Assembly: GCA_900546575.1 (NCBI GenBank)
Contig: URDM01000021.1
Span: 1 to 37,065, forward strand
Length of the DNA: 37,065 bases
Reading direction: 5' to 3'
Source of the DNA: an uncultured Prevotella sp.
GTDB lineage: Bacteria > Bacteroidota > Bacteroidia > Bacteroidales > Bacteroidaceae
A program made the position numbers and the translations under genes. Position 1 is the first letter of the stretch, and every line of letters begins with the position of its first letter. The notes under the pieces were generated by a model. It was not told the origin of the DNA. It searched no databases and saw only the letters and a list, made by a program, of their open reading frames with translations. This document shows positions 22,401 through 30,669 of the stretch, in pieces.

Positions 22401-22437
22401 TAAGAAGGTTTTACATGTATATATATAATAAGGTGTT

Positions 22438-22504
22438 AAGTATATTATAATAAAGCACGAAGTATATTAATGCTAAAGTACGAAGTATATTTAACTGAAC
22501 TTTA
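22438..22504. repeat. Intergenic repeat with 22-23-bp period (3 units)
   Basis: AAGTATATT recurs at 22438, 22460 and 22483, and CACG or TACG precedes the second and third. An 8-bp inverted repeat GCTAAAGT/ACTTTAGC spans 22472-22506. It lies in the truA to DMT-transporter gap. AT-richness lowers the significance, but the spacing matches the other arrays. Confidence 0.5.
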
Positions 22505-22655
22505 GCAAGTTCAGAGAATTCAGAAGTTAAAGAAGTTAGCGCTCCCTACGGTCGCTAGAATTTATAGCCATTACTCTTTTTGCTGAATATTCAGCTATAA
22601 GACATACGGCTTTAAATTCTATAACTTCTTTAAATTCTATAACTTCTGAACTTGC
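22505..22655. repeat. MITE-like or hairpin element in the truA to DMT-transporter gap
   Basis: Terminal inverted repeats GCAAGTTCAG (22505-22514) and CTGAACTTGC (22646-22655) bound about 150 bp. Inside are GAAGTTA motifs at the left, an 18-bp direct repeat TTTAAATTCTATAACTTC at the right (22611-22628 and 22629-22646), a central hairpin TAGCG ... CGCTA around CTCCCTACGGT, and a palindrome CTGAATATTCAG (22583-22594). No target-site duplication was identified. It may be a non-autonomous element or a complex mRNA structure. Confidence 0.5.
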
Positions 22656-22727
22656 GGAAATTCAATATTTAATATGCTCCACTTTATATATAATATGTAT
22701 AGTATTAACAAATTATAGTTTAGTTTT

Positions 22728-23645
22728 ATGTGGTTGATATTGGCTTTCTGCTCAGCGGCTTTGCTGGGTTTTTATGATGTTTTCAAGAAGTTGGCATTGT
22801 CTGGCAATGCCGTTCTACCAGTGCTTTTTCTTAATACGATGATATGCACGCTGCTATTCCTGTCGTTCATATTACTATCGTCGTACACCAATATGCTCGA
22901 CGGTTCGATGTTTTATGTCGAACAGTGTGGATGGGAACAGCATAAGTATATATTGCTCAAGGCGTGTATAGTACTCGCATCATGGGTGTTCGGCTATCTC
23001 GCAATGAAGAATCTGCCCATCACTATTGTCGGTCCGGTCAATGCCACACGTCCGGTGATGGTGCTTGTAGGAGCAATGCTGGTGTTTGGCGAGCGTCTTA
23101 ACGTATGGCAGTGGTGTAGTGTGTCGCTTGCTATCATCTCTTTCTTCCTGCTCAGCAGAAGTGGTAAGAAGGAAGGTGTAGACTTCCGTCATAACAAATG
23201 GATATATTTCCTTGTGCTTGCCGCTGTACTTGGAGCTGTAAGCGGACTTTATGACAAGTATCTTATGGCTTCGCCTGATAATGGAGGAGTTGGGTTGAGT
23301 CGCATGGTTGTGCAGAGTTGGTATAATGTATATCAACTCTTTCTTATGGGACTGACAATGCTGCTCATTTGGTGGCCTACACGCAAGAATACAACAGCCT
23401 TCACCTGGCGCTGGAGCATATTGTTTATAAGTTTGTTTCTTAGTGCAGCCGATTTTGTGTATTTCTATGCCCTTAGTCTGCCTGGAGCTATGATAAGCAT
23501 AGTCTCAATGGTACGACGTGGCAGTGTGGTCGTAAGCTTCTGTTGTGGAGCCGCTGTCTTCAAGGAAAGAAATCTAAAAAGCAAGGCAATTGACATGCTT
23601 CTGGTATTGTTAGGAATGATTTTATTGTATATAGGTACTCGTTGA
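22728..23645 (+). CDS. EamA/DMT-superfamily transporter
   Basis: 305 residues, inner-membrane protein with about ten hydrophobic segments in two repeated EamA halves. The second half starts near residue 145 after a charged loop (RSGKKEGVDFRHNK). The pattern AMKNLPITIVGPVNATRPVMVLVGAMLVFGERL is typical of DMT exporters and of sugar or metabolite carriers. Substrate cannot be told. The 327-bp region before it carries repeats; no clean promoter was seen. It lies upstream of dapA, in the same direction, but dapA has its own promoter element. Confidence 0.85.
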   Translation: MWLILAFCSAALLGFYDVFKKLALSGNAVLPVLFLNTMICTLLFLSFILLSSYTNMLDGSMFYVEQCGWEQHKYILLKACIVLASWVFGYLAMKNLPITIVGPVNATRPVMVLVGAMLVFGERLNVWQWCSVSLAIISFFLLSRSGKKEGVDFRHNKWIYFLVLAAVLGAVSGLYDKYLMASPDNGGVGLSRMVVQSWYNVYQLFLMGLTMLLIWWPTRKNTTAFTWRWSILFISLFLSAADFVYFYALSLPGAMISIVSMVRRGSVVVSFCCGAAVFKERNLKSKAIDMLLVLLGMILLYIGTR

Positions 23646-23728
23646 CGATTTGCGCTAATAAAAAACGAATACTCTTTCAAATTATGTATTTTTTATATCT
23701 ACATTTTTCTCATTTCACAAGAAAATGT

Positions 23729-23736
23729 TAACTTTG
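23729..23736 (+). promoter_or_regulatory. Promoter element of dapA
   Basis: TAACTTTG at 23729-23736, 34 bp before the dapA ATG. The -33 region is T-rich (TTTTTCTC) without an exact TTTG. Confidence 0.55.
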
Positions 23737-23770
23737 TAGACAAAATGAACATATTATAAGCATAAAATAT

Positions 23771-24658
23771 ATGGCACGAAACATCTTCAAAGGATTAGGT
23801 ATAGCTCTGGTGACCCCATTCACAGCCGATGGCGAAGTTGATTACAAGGCGATTGTGCGTCTTGTAGAGTATCAGATACAAAACGGAGCCGACTTCTTGT
23901 GTATATTGGCCACTACAGGCGAGACACCTTGTCTGTCAACAGAAGAAAAAGAGAATATAAAGAAACTTGTTGTGGACACCAATCGTGGTCGTCTGCCAAT
24001 ACTCATGGGATGCGGCGGCAACAATACTCATGCCGTGGTTGAAGAGTTAAAGACTGCTGATTGGACTGGAATAGACGGTGTTCTCAGTGTTTGTCCATAC
24101 TATAACAAGCCTTCGCAAGAGGGTCTTTACCAGCATTTCAAGGCGATAGCCGAAGCAAGTCCGCTTCCTGTGGTACTTTATAATGTACCCGGACGTACTG
24201 GAATCAACATGAAGTCGGAGACAACTGTACGTCTTGCACGCGATTGTGAGAATATCGTTGCTGTAAAGGAAGCAAGCGGCAGCCTTGAGCAGGTGGATGA
24301 AATCATCAAGAACAAGCCCGAACGCTTTGACGTTATTAGTGGTGACGATGCCCTGACATTCTCAATGGTAGCAAGTGGAGCAGCCGGTAGCATCTCGGTT
24401 ATAGGCAATGCTTTGCCTAAGGAGGTGTCGCGTATGATTCGTCTGGAGTTTAAGGGCGAATACGAAGCTGCCCGTACTATACACCACAGATTTACCGAAC
24501 TCTATTCGTTATTGTTCGTTGACGGTAACCCGGCTGGTGTAAAGGCGCTTCTGCATGAAATGGGATTTATCGAGAACGTGTTGCGTCTGCCTCTTGTGCC
24601 GACACGTATCACCACCTTGCAGAAGATGACAGAGATATTGAAAACATTGAAAATCTGA
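23771..24658 (+). CDS. dapA: 4-hydroxy-tetrahydrodipicolinate synthase
   Basis: 295 residues; condenses pyruvate with aspartate semialdehyde, the first step toward lysine and meso-diaminopimelate. The Schiff-base lysine is Lys166 in VAVKEASG, the catalytic tyrosine Tyr137 lies in VVLYNVPGRTG, and the ATTGETP loop is present. Length is normal. It draws on aspartate semialdehyde, which the operon at 454-5512 also consumes, though the two are not adjacent. A FecCD permease gene follows after 30 bp in the same frame. Confidence 0.97.
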   Translation: MARNIFKGLGIALVTPFTADGEVDYKAIVRLVEYQIQNGADFLCILATTGETPCLSTEEKENIKKLVVDTNRGRLPILMGCGGNNTHAVVEELKTADWTGIDGVLSVCPYYNKPSQEGLYQHFKAIAEASPLPVVLYNVPGRTGINMKSETTVRLARDCENIVAVKEASGSLEQVDEIIKNKPERFDVISGDDALTFSMVASGAAGSISVIGNALPKEVSRMIRLEFKGEYEAARTIHHRFTELYSLLFVDGNPAGVKALLHEMGFIENVLRLPLVPTRITTLQKMTEILKTLKI

Positions 24659-24688
24659 TTTCATTAGAAATCAAATAGAAATGAGGAT

Positions 24689-25702
24689 TTGGCACGCAAC
24701 GTTGTCATATTTATTAGTCTTGGTATTGGAATTGCAGCACTGTTTCTCATAAACATCTTTTATGGAGCGGTGTCAATACCTTTTTCGTCTGTGGTTGATG
24801 CCCTTTTAGGGTGTCAACTGCCTGAGGCGAGTTGGCAATTCATTATTTTGCAGTCGCGATTGCCTCAAGCCTTGACAGCTCTTTTTGCCGGTTGTGCATT
24901 GTCTGTATGCGGATTGATGTTGCAGGCAGTATTCCGCAATCCGCTTGCCGACCCTTCTATTCTTGGCATTAGCAGTGGCGCTGGATTGGGAGTGGCTCTT
25001 GTCATGCTGCTATGGGGCGGTGGTTTCGCTGTAGGCAGTTTGGCTGTAGGAGGATTTGTGGCTGTACTTGTAGCTGCGTTTATCGGTGCTTTCACCGTAA
25101 CGCTTATCATGTATCTGCTTTCACTTGTAATTCGTAGCAATACGATGTTGCTCATTGTCGGTGTATTGGTAGGTTACGTATCGTCCTCATTTATCGTTTT
25201 GCTTAACTTTTTTGCTTCACAAGATGGCGTCAGGGCTTATATGATGTGGGGAATGGGGTCCTTTTCGGGCGTTCCGCATGCCATGTTGCCCGTCTTTATG
25301 ATTACCATTATCTTGTGTCTTATTGTACCTATATTGCTTGCAAAGCCCTTGAACCTGCTTGTTCTTGGTAATAAGTACGCCGAAAATCTCGGTGTTGGCA
25401 TTCGTACTGTGCGTAATGCCTTGCTGCTTGCAAGTGGAACGCTGACCGCTATAGTTACAACTTTCTGCGGACCGATTGCTTTTATCGGCCTTGCGGTGCC
25501 GCATATGGCTCGTCTTGTATTCAAGACAGACGACTTCCGTATTCTTATTCCCGCCGTTATGCTTTGTGGTGCTGCCACAGCGTTGGCTTGCAACGCTGCG
25601 TGTGTATTGCCTGGCGATGGTGGCGTAATACCTTTGAATGTGGTTACACCTTTGATTGGTGTGCCGGTAATACTTTATATCATGCTGAAAAAATACTTTT
25701 AG
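24689..25702 (+). CDS. FecCD/BtuC-family ABC transporter permease
   Basis: 337 residues, about nine to ten transmembrane helices. Hallmarks: SRLPQALTALFAGCALSVCG, FRNPLADPSILGISSGAGLG, and GPIAFIGLAVPHMARLV, typical of permeases for iron-siderophore, haem or cobalamin. The frame has only a TTG start (24689); an ATG eight bases earlier is out of frame, and no in-frame ATG exists after the dapA stop. Either TTG is used or an indel hides the start. The partner ATPase and binding protein are not adjacent; a FecB-like lipoprotein lies about 7 kb downstream (32537). ligA begins 9 bp later. Confidence 0.92.
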   Translation: MARNVVIFISLGIGIAALFLINIFYGAVSIPFSSVVDALLGCQLPEASWQFIILQSRLPQALTALFAGCALSVCGLMLQAVFRNPLADPSILGISSGAGLGVALVMLLWGGGFAVGSLAVGGFVAVLVAAFIGAFTVTLIMYLLSLVIRSNTMLLIVGVLVGYVSSSFIVLLNFFASQDGVRAYMMWGMGSFSGVPHAMLPVFMITIILCLIVPILLAKPLNLLVLGNKYAENLGVGIRTVRNALLLASGTLTAIVTTFCGPIAFIGLAVPHMARLVFKTDDFRILIPAVMLCGAATALACNAACVLPGDGGVIPLNVVTPLIGVPVILYIMLKKYF

Positions 25703-25711
25703 ACATTTATC

Positions 25712-27781
25712 ATGAACGAAAAAGAGCGAATATTATATCTACGCGAACAACTGCACGAGCACAATTACAAGTATTATGTGCTCAATCAGCCTGACATATC
25801 CGACCAGGAGTTCGACTTTCTTATGCACGAATTGCAGGATCTTGAGGCAAAACATCCCGAACTGTACGATGCCAATTCGCCTACACAACGTGTAGGTAGC
25901 GACTTGAACCAGAACTTTACTCAGGTTGCACACAAGTATCCTATGCTCTCACTTGCAAACACTTACAACGAGCAGGATGTTGCCGATTGGTACGAATCGG
26001 TTAGTCGTGGACTTGCAGGCGAGCCTTTTGAGGTGTGCTGCGAAATGAAGTATGACGGATTGTCAATTTCGCTTACTTATGTTGACGGTAAACTCGTGAG
26101 TGGCGTAACGCGTGGTGATGGTGTTCATGGTGATGATGTTACGGCTAATGTGAAGACCATTCGTTGCATACCACTTGTGTTGAAAGAGGGTACGGGCTAT
26201 CCAAAAGAGTTTGAGATACGTGGTGAAATACTCATGCCATGGAAGGTTTTTGAACAGCTGAATGCCGAGCGTGAGGCTGCTGAAGAACCATTGTTTGCCA
26301 ATCCACGCAATGCTGCGAGCGGTACATTGAAGAGTCAGAACTCCAAGCTTGTAGCCAGTCGACGCCTTGACGCTTATCTGTATTATTTGTTGGGCGACAA
26401 TCTTCCGGCTGAAGGACACTATGAGAATCTGCAGGCTGCGGCTCATTGGGGATTCAAGATTTCGCAAGGTATGAAGAAGGTAGGCAGTCTTGAGGAAATA
26501 TACCAATTCATAAACTATTGGGACACCGAACGAAAGAACCTGCCGGTAGCTACCGATGGCATAGTGTTGAAGGTGAATTCGTTGCGCCAGCAGCGTGCTC
26601 TTGGATATACAGCCAAGTCTCCGCGTTGGGCAATAGCATATAAGTTTAAGGCCGAACGGGCTTGCACACGACTCAATGAAGTCACCTATCAGGTTGGAAG
26701 AACCGGTGCTGTGACTCCGGTAGCCAATATGGACCCCGTACAATTGGCTGGTACTGTCGTAAAGCGTGCCACATTGAACAATGAGGATTTCATCCGTAGC
26801 TTTGATTTGCATATCGGTGATTATGTGTATGTAGAGAAAGGTGGCGAGATTATACCCAAGATTGTAGGCGTAGCTGTAGAGAAACGTCAGCAAGATGCAG
26901 TGCCGGTTGAGTTCATCAAGACTTGTCCTGAATGTGGAACTCCGCTTGTGCGATACGAAGGCGAGGCTGCCCACTACTGTCCGAACGATACGGGTTGTCC
27001 TCCACAGATAAAGGGACGCATAGAGCATTTCATTGCCCGACGCGCCATGAACATAGACTCTCTCGGTCCGGAGACGGTAGACGAGTACTATCGCCGTGGC
27101 TTGATACACAACATAGCCGACCTCTACAAGATACAGGTGCAGGACATTAATGGTACCGGCAATCGTGAACGGTCAGCCCAAAAGATAGTGAATGGTATTG
27201 AGGCATCTAAGAAAGTTCCGTTCGAACGTGTAGTCTTTGCCCTCGGCATACGCTTCGTGGGTGAGACATCAGCCCGCTTGCTTGCACGTAGATTTAAGAC
27301 TATGGATGCGTTGCAGGCTGCCACAATGCAGCAGCTTATGGATATTGACGGAGTAGGCGAGGTGATAGCCAAGAGCGTAATAACCTATTTCGCCAATCCG
27401 GTGAACCAGGAAATCGTTGCACGTCTGCGTTCTTACGGTCTTCAGATGCAGCTCTCGGAGGAGCAGATTGAAGGTACGAGCGACCGTCTTTCGGGTAAAT
27501 CAATCGTTATAAGCGGTGTGTTTACGAAGCATAGCCGCGATGAATACAAGGCATTGATTGAGAAAAACGGAGGCAAGAATGTCGGTTCTATCAGTGGCAA
27601 GACTTCGTTTATACTCGCAGGCGACAATATGGGACCCTCAAAACTGCAGAAAGCCGAAAAACTAGGAGTTCCATTGGTAGACGAAGCTACGTTTCTGGAG
27701 ATGATAGGCGAGACTAATGCCGAAAGCGAAAGCGCAACGACTCCAACTGTGGAACCCGATGGTCAGCTGTCGTTGTTTTAA
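25712..27781 (+). CDS. ligA: NAD-dependent DNA ligase
   Basis: 689 residues, full length. The adenylated lysine is Lys113 in EMKYDGLSIS. Domains in order: Ia, nucleotidyltransferase, OB fold, zinc finger with four cysteines (CPECGTP ... HYCPNDTGCPP), helix-hairpin-helix region (IDGVGEVIAKSV) and a C-terminal BRCT domain (LSGKSIVISGVF ... GKTSFILAGDNMGPSKLQKA). It seals nicks in replication and repair. It starts 9 bp after the permease gene, so translation may be coupled. A 32-bp gap leads to the B3/B4 gene. Confidence 0.98.
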   Translation: MNEKERILYLREQLHEHNYKYYVLNQPDISDQEFDFLMHELQDLEAKHPELYDANSPTQRVGSDLNQNFTQVAHKYPMLSLANTYNEQDVADWYESVSRGLAGEPFEVCCEMKYDGLSISLTYVDGKLVSGVTRGDGVHGDDVTANVKTIRCIPLVLKEGTGYPKEFEIRGEILMPWKVFEQLNAEREAAEEPLFANPRNAASGTLKSQNSKLVASRRLDAYLYYLLGDNLPAEGHYENLQAAAHWGFKISQGMKKVGSLEEIYQFINYWDTERKNLPVATDGIVLKVNSLRQQRALGYTAKSPRWAIAYKFKAERACTRLNEVTYQVGRTGAVTPVANMDPVQLAGTVVKRATLNNEDFIRSFDLHIGDYVYVEKGGEIIPKIVGVAVEKRQQDAVPVEFIKTCPECGTPLVRYEGEAAHYCPNDTGCPPQIKGRIEHFIARRAMNIDSLGPETVDEYYRRGLIHNIADLYKIQVQDINGTGNRERSAQKIVNGIEASKKVPFERVVFALGIRFVGETSARLLARRFKTMDALQAATMQQLMDIDGVGEVIAKSVITYFANPVNQEIVARLRSYGLQMQLSEEQIEGTSDRLSGKSIVISGVFTKHSRDEYKALIEKNGGKNVGSISGKTSFILAGDNMGPSKLQKAEKLGVPLVDEATFLEMIGETNAESESATTPTVEPDGQLSLF

Positions 27782-27813
27782 GTAACAGAGAAATTCATAA
27801 ATATAGGTAAAAT

Positions 27814-28479
27814 ATGAAAGTTGAGGTTTCTGCCGAGATGCATTCCGTCTGCCCTGTATTTGTAGGCGCGTGCATCACTGCAAACATAAAGAATACAGAA
27901 TATTCAGCCGAGTTATGGCGTGAGATAGATGCTTTGAGCGAGGAGTATCGCGCCACGCTCACCACCGAATCGTTGAAGCAGATGGAGTCAATCCAGGCTA
28001 CCCGCCGCATCTACAAACTTTGTGGTAAGGATCCGTCGCGCTATCGTCCGTCGGGCGAAGCACTCGTACGTCGTGTGTTGCAGGGCAAACAGCTATATCA
28101 GATTGACACACTCGTCGACCTGATAAACCTTGCCAGCATGAAGCACGGATATAGTATAGGTGCCTTTGATGCCGACCATTTCAGCGGAAACACGTTGATT
28201 CTCGGCATAGGACGAGAGGGTGAACCGTATGAAGGCATTGGTCGTGGAATGATAAACATAGCCGGACTGCCGGTGTATCGTGACGAGATAGGAGGCGTGG
28301 GCACTCCGACGAGCGATAACGAGCGTACTAAAGTAAGCGTCGGCACAACTAATCTGCTTGTTCTTGTGAATGGATATGACGGCAATGAGCAGGGAGTGCG
28401 TGACACAGCAGAGTTTATAATTGAACTGCTTGATAAATATTGTGAAGCGACAGACAGCTCCTATACATTATATAAATAG
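27814..28479 (+). CDS. B3/B4 domain protein (phenylalanyl-tRNA synthetase beta-like fold)
   Basis: 221 residues, cytoplasmic. It matches the B3/B4 tRNA-binding/editing-like family by the segments RRIYKLCGKDPSRYRPSGEAL, LVDLINLASMKHGYSIGAFDAD and GTPTSDNERTKVS. Stand-alone members are mostly uncharacterised; a role in editing mis-acylated tRNA or in binding a small ligand is possible from the fold only. It follows ligA and precedes the pantothenate kinase by 48 bp. Confidence 0.85.
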   Translation: MKVEVSAEMHSVCPVFVGACITANIKNTEYSAELWREIDALSEEYRATLTTESLKQMESIQATRRIYKLCGKDPSRYRPSGEALVRRVLQGKQLYQIDTLVDLINLASMKHGYSIGAFDADHFSGNTLILGIGREGEPYEGIGRGMINIAGLPVYRDEIGGVGTPTSDNERTKVSVGTTNLLVLVNGYDGNEQGVRDTAEFIIELLDKYCEATDSSYTLYK

Positions 28480-28527
28480 CACCCTACATAATCAAATAAC
28501 GCTAATCATTAAAAACAATTCAAGAAT

Positions 28528-29361
28528 ATGGGAATAGTAATAGGCATTGATGTAGGCATAAGCACTACAAAGATTGTCGGCATTGACGAGCAAGGCAAGG
28601 TGTTGTCGCCAATTCGCATTCGTGCTACCGACCCCGTTACGTCGCTCTATGGAGCCTTCGGCAAATATCTGCATGAGAATCGTATCAAGCTCAGCGATGT
28701 TGAGAAGGTGATGCTTACGGGTGTAGGCAGCGCTTACATCAACGAACCCGTATATGGACTTTCTACCGATAAGGCAGAGGAGTTTGTTGCTGACGGACTC
28801 GGAGCTCGTTATGAGACCAAGCTCGACCGTATGCTTGTGGTGAGTCTTGGCACTGGAACTTCAATTGTAAAGTGCGACGGTGACGACATAAAGCATATTG
28901 GTGGCATTGGTATAGGAGGTGGAACGCTGCAAGGTCTTTCACGTCTGCTTCTCAAGACCGACGACATCAAGCAGGTGGCTGCGCTTGCTGAGGAAGGTGA
29001 CATATCGCATATCAATGTGCTTATCAAGGATATTTGTGCCAATCCGTTGCAGGGATTGCCTATGGATGCCATTGCATCGCTTTGGGGAAATGCAAAGAGC
29101 AATGCCTCGCGCGAAGACATTGCGCTCGGATTGATATGGATGGTATTGCAGTCTATTTGCAGCGCTACGATATTGTCGTCGCTCGGCAGTGGCATTAAGG
29201 AGTTTGTAATGATTGGCAATCTCACCCTACTTCCACAGTGTCAGCGTGTGTTCCCAGCCACTGAACGACTTTATGGCGTTAAGTTCCGCATACCACAGTA
29301 TTCTGAATTCTGTACTGCCATAGGTGCGGCTTTATGCTATCGCAAGATAGACGCTAAATAA
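28528..29361 (+). CDS. coaW: Type II pantothenate kinase
   Basis: 277 residues; phosphorylates pantothenate, the first step to coenzyme A. ASKHA-fold signatures: the phosphate-1 motif GIDVGISTTKIVGID at the N-terminus, VVSLGTGTSIV in the middle, and IGGIGIGGGTLQGL. This resembles the Staphylococcus type II enzyme, which is not feedback-inhibited by CoA, and not the type I or III forms. The last gene of the plus-strand group starting with the DMT transporter, convergent with dprA. Confidence 0.88.
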   Translation: MGIVIGIDVGISTTKIVGIDEQGKVLSPIRIRATDPVTSLYGAFGKYLHENRIKLSDVEKVMLTGVGSAYINEPVYGLSTDKAEEFVADGLGARYETKLDRMLVVSLGTGTSIVKCDGDDIKHIGGIGIGGGTLQGLSRLLLKTDDIKQVAALAEEGDISHINVLIKDICANPLQGLPMDAIASLWGNAKSNASREDIALGLIWMVLQSICSATILSSLGSGIKEFVMIGNLTLLPQCQRVFPATERLYGVKFRIPQYSEFCTAIGAALCYRKIDAK

Positions 29362-29392
29362 TTGACAATAATAAATAATCGATTGACTGCGT

Positions 29393-29418
29393 AGGCTATG
29401 GCGAGGACGCCATAGCCT
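29393..29418. repeat. Intergenic palindrome, copy 2
   Basis: AGGCTATGGCG and CGCCATAGCCT arms around AGGA, 11-bp perfect. It differs at only two positions from the copy at 6130-6155 and has the same downstream CCTATT. Between convergent coaW and dprA it could serve as a transcription barrier, though no T-tract is attached. Confidence 0.8.
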
Positions 29419-29528
29419 CCTATTTGATTGCACTGTCAATTTACTCACATATTGGAATTCCAATACTATCGTTCGAAATGTCGGATAAACATTTTTGTAT
29501 CTGATTATTTTCGTTGTCTATATTGTTC

Positions 29529-30659
29529 TCAGCCCATCAGATGATACACTCCACCAGCGTACAGCTTCACAATGCCCTTCAGTTCCAGGCTGAAGAGAGT
29601 TGAAGCTACCGTAGTAATAGGCAGATTGCATCTCATGGCAATGATGTTTGTCTGCAAATCATTGGTATGTTGCAGAGCATTTACGATGCGGGCTTCGTCG
29701 TCAGAAAGCTCGGGAAACATCTGTCGTTCAATTCCTTTTTCGCGAGCCTTCTTCAGTTTGGCATCCTGCTCCCATCCCATAGCTTTTACAAAGTCGGATG
29801 CTGATGTGATAAGAGCGGCCTTGTTGTCGCGTATCAGATTGTTGCAACCCTCACTATATGGCATCCCTATATTGCCGGGAAATGCAAAAACGTCGCGACC
29901 ATAGCTGTTGGCGATATCCGCAGTAATCAGTCCTCCGCCATGAGCAGCGCTTTCTACTAGTATAGTAGCATCGGCTGTGCCGGCAATGATACGGTTGCGT
30001 CTTACAAAATTCATCTTGTCAGCATTGGTCGAAGTCATGAATTCCGTTAGCAATCCGCCTTGTCTGAGCATTTCGGTTGCTGTATCTCGGTGAGCGGTAG
30101 GGTATAGGTAGTCAAGTCCGTGTGCCAGTACGCCTACGGTTTCAAGTCCGTTTTGCAATGCGTTACGGTGGGCATGTATGTCCACACCATACGCCAGACC
30201 GCTTACTATAAGCACGTTTGGGCACAGTTCTTTGAGTTGGCTTACGAATTTGTTTATTAGTTCCTGCCCATAGACAGTGCAATGGCGTGTGCCTACAATT
30301 GAAATGACACGCTGCTTGTTGAGGTCGGCAGAACCCCGATAATATAATACGAGTGGTGCATCCTCACATTCGTGCAGGCGTTGCGGATATTCGTTGTCGT
30401 TGAAAACAAGTGGTTTTATTCTGTGACTTTCGTCAAATTCCAGTTCCTTTTCGGCGCGTCGCATAGCGTCCGAAACATCCTTAAAAGCCTCAATAAGCCG
30501 TGGCGTAGCATCAGGAAGCACCGCCCGAATGTCGTGGCGGTGCTCCATGATGGTTGTTGCCGACCCAAGCTTGCGATAAAGTTGCAAGCTTGTGGCAACA
30601 TTGAAATAGTTGATGCGTGTCAGTGCGACAGCATATAGTGTCTCTTGGTTTATGTTCAT
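29529..30659 (-). CDS. dprA: DNA-processing protein DprA
   Basis: 376 residues; loads RecA on incoming single-stranded DNA during natural transformation and recombination. The Rossmann-like core shows VISIVGTRHCTVYG, VSGLAYGVDIHAHRNAL, FVRRNRIIAGTADATILVES and FAFPGNIGMPYSEGCN. A helical domain at the N-terminus (about 1-75) and a winged-helix C-terminal domain (about 305-376) frame it. The stop of the upstream DASS transporter gene is 10 bp before its start, so the two are co-transcribed. Confidence 0.95.
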   Translation of the reverse strand: MNINQETLYAVALTRINYFNVATSLQLYRKLGSATTIMEHRHDIRAVLPDATPRLIEAFKDVSDAMRRAEKELEFDESHRIKPLVFNDNEYPQRLHECEDAPLVLYYRGSADLNKQRVISIVGTRHCTVYGQELINKFVSQLKELCPNVLIVSGLAYGVDIHAHRNALQNGLETVGVLAHGLDYLYPTAHRDTATEMLRQGGLLTEFMTSTNADKMNFVRRNRIIAGTADATILVESAAHGGGLITADIANSYGRDVFAFPGNIGMPYSEGCNNLIRDNKAALITSASDFVKAMGWEQDAKLKKAREKGIERQMFPELSDDEARIVNALQHTNDLQTNIIAMRCNLPITTVASTLFSLELKGIVKLYAGGVYHLMG

Positions 30660-30669
30660 TCTATAGTTT

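Noticed and set aside
24681..24760. ATG at 24681 as the start of the FecCD permease
   Set aside because: It is out of frame with the permease; TTG at 24689 or a sequencing indel explains the start better.
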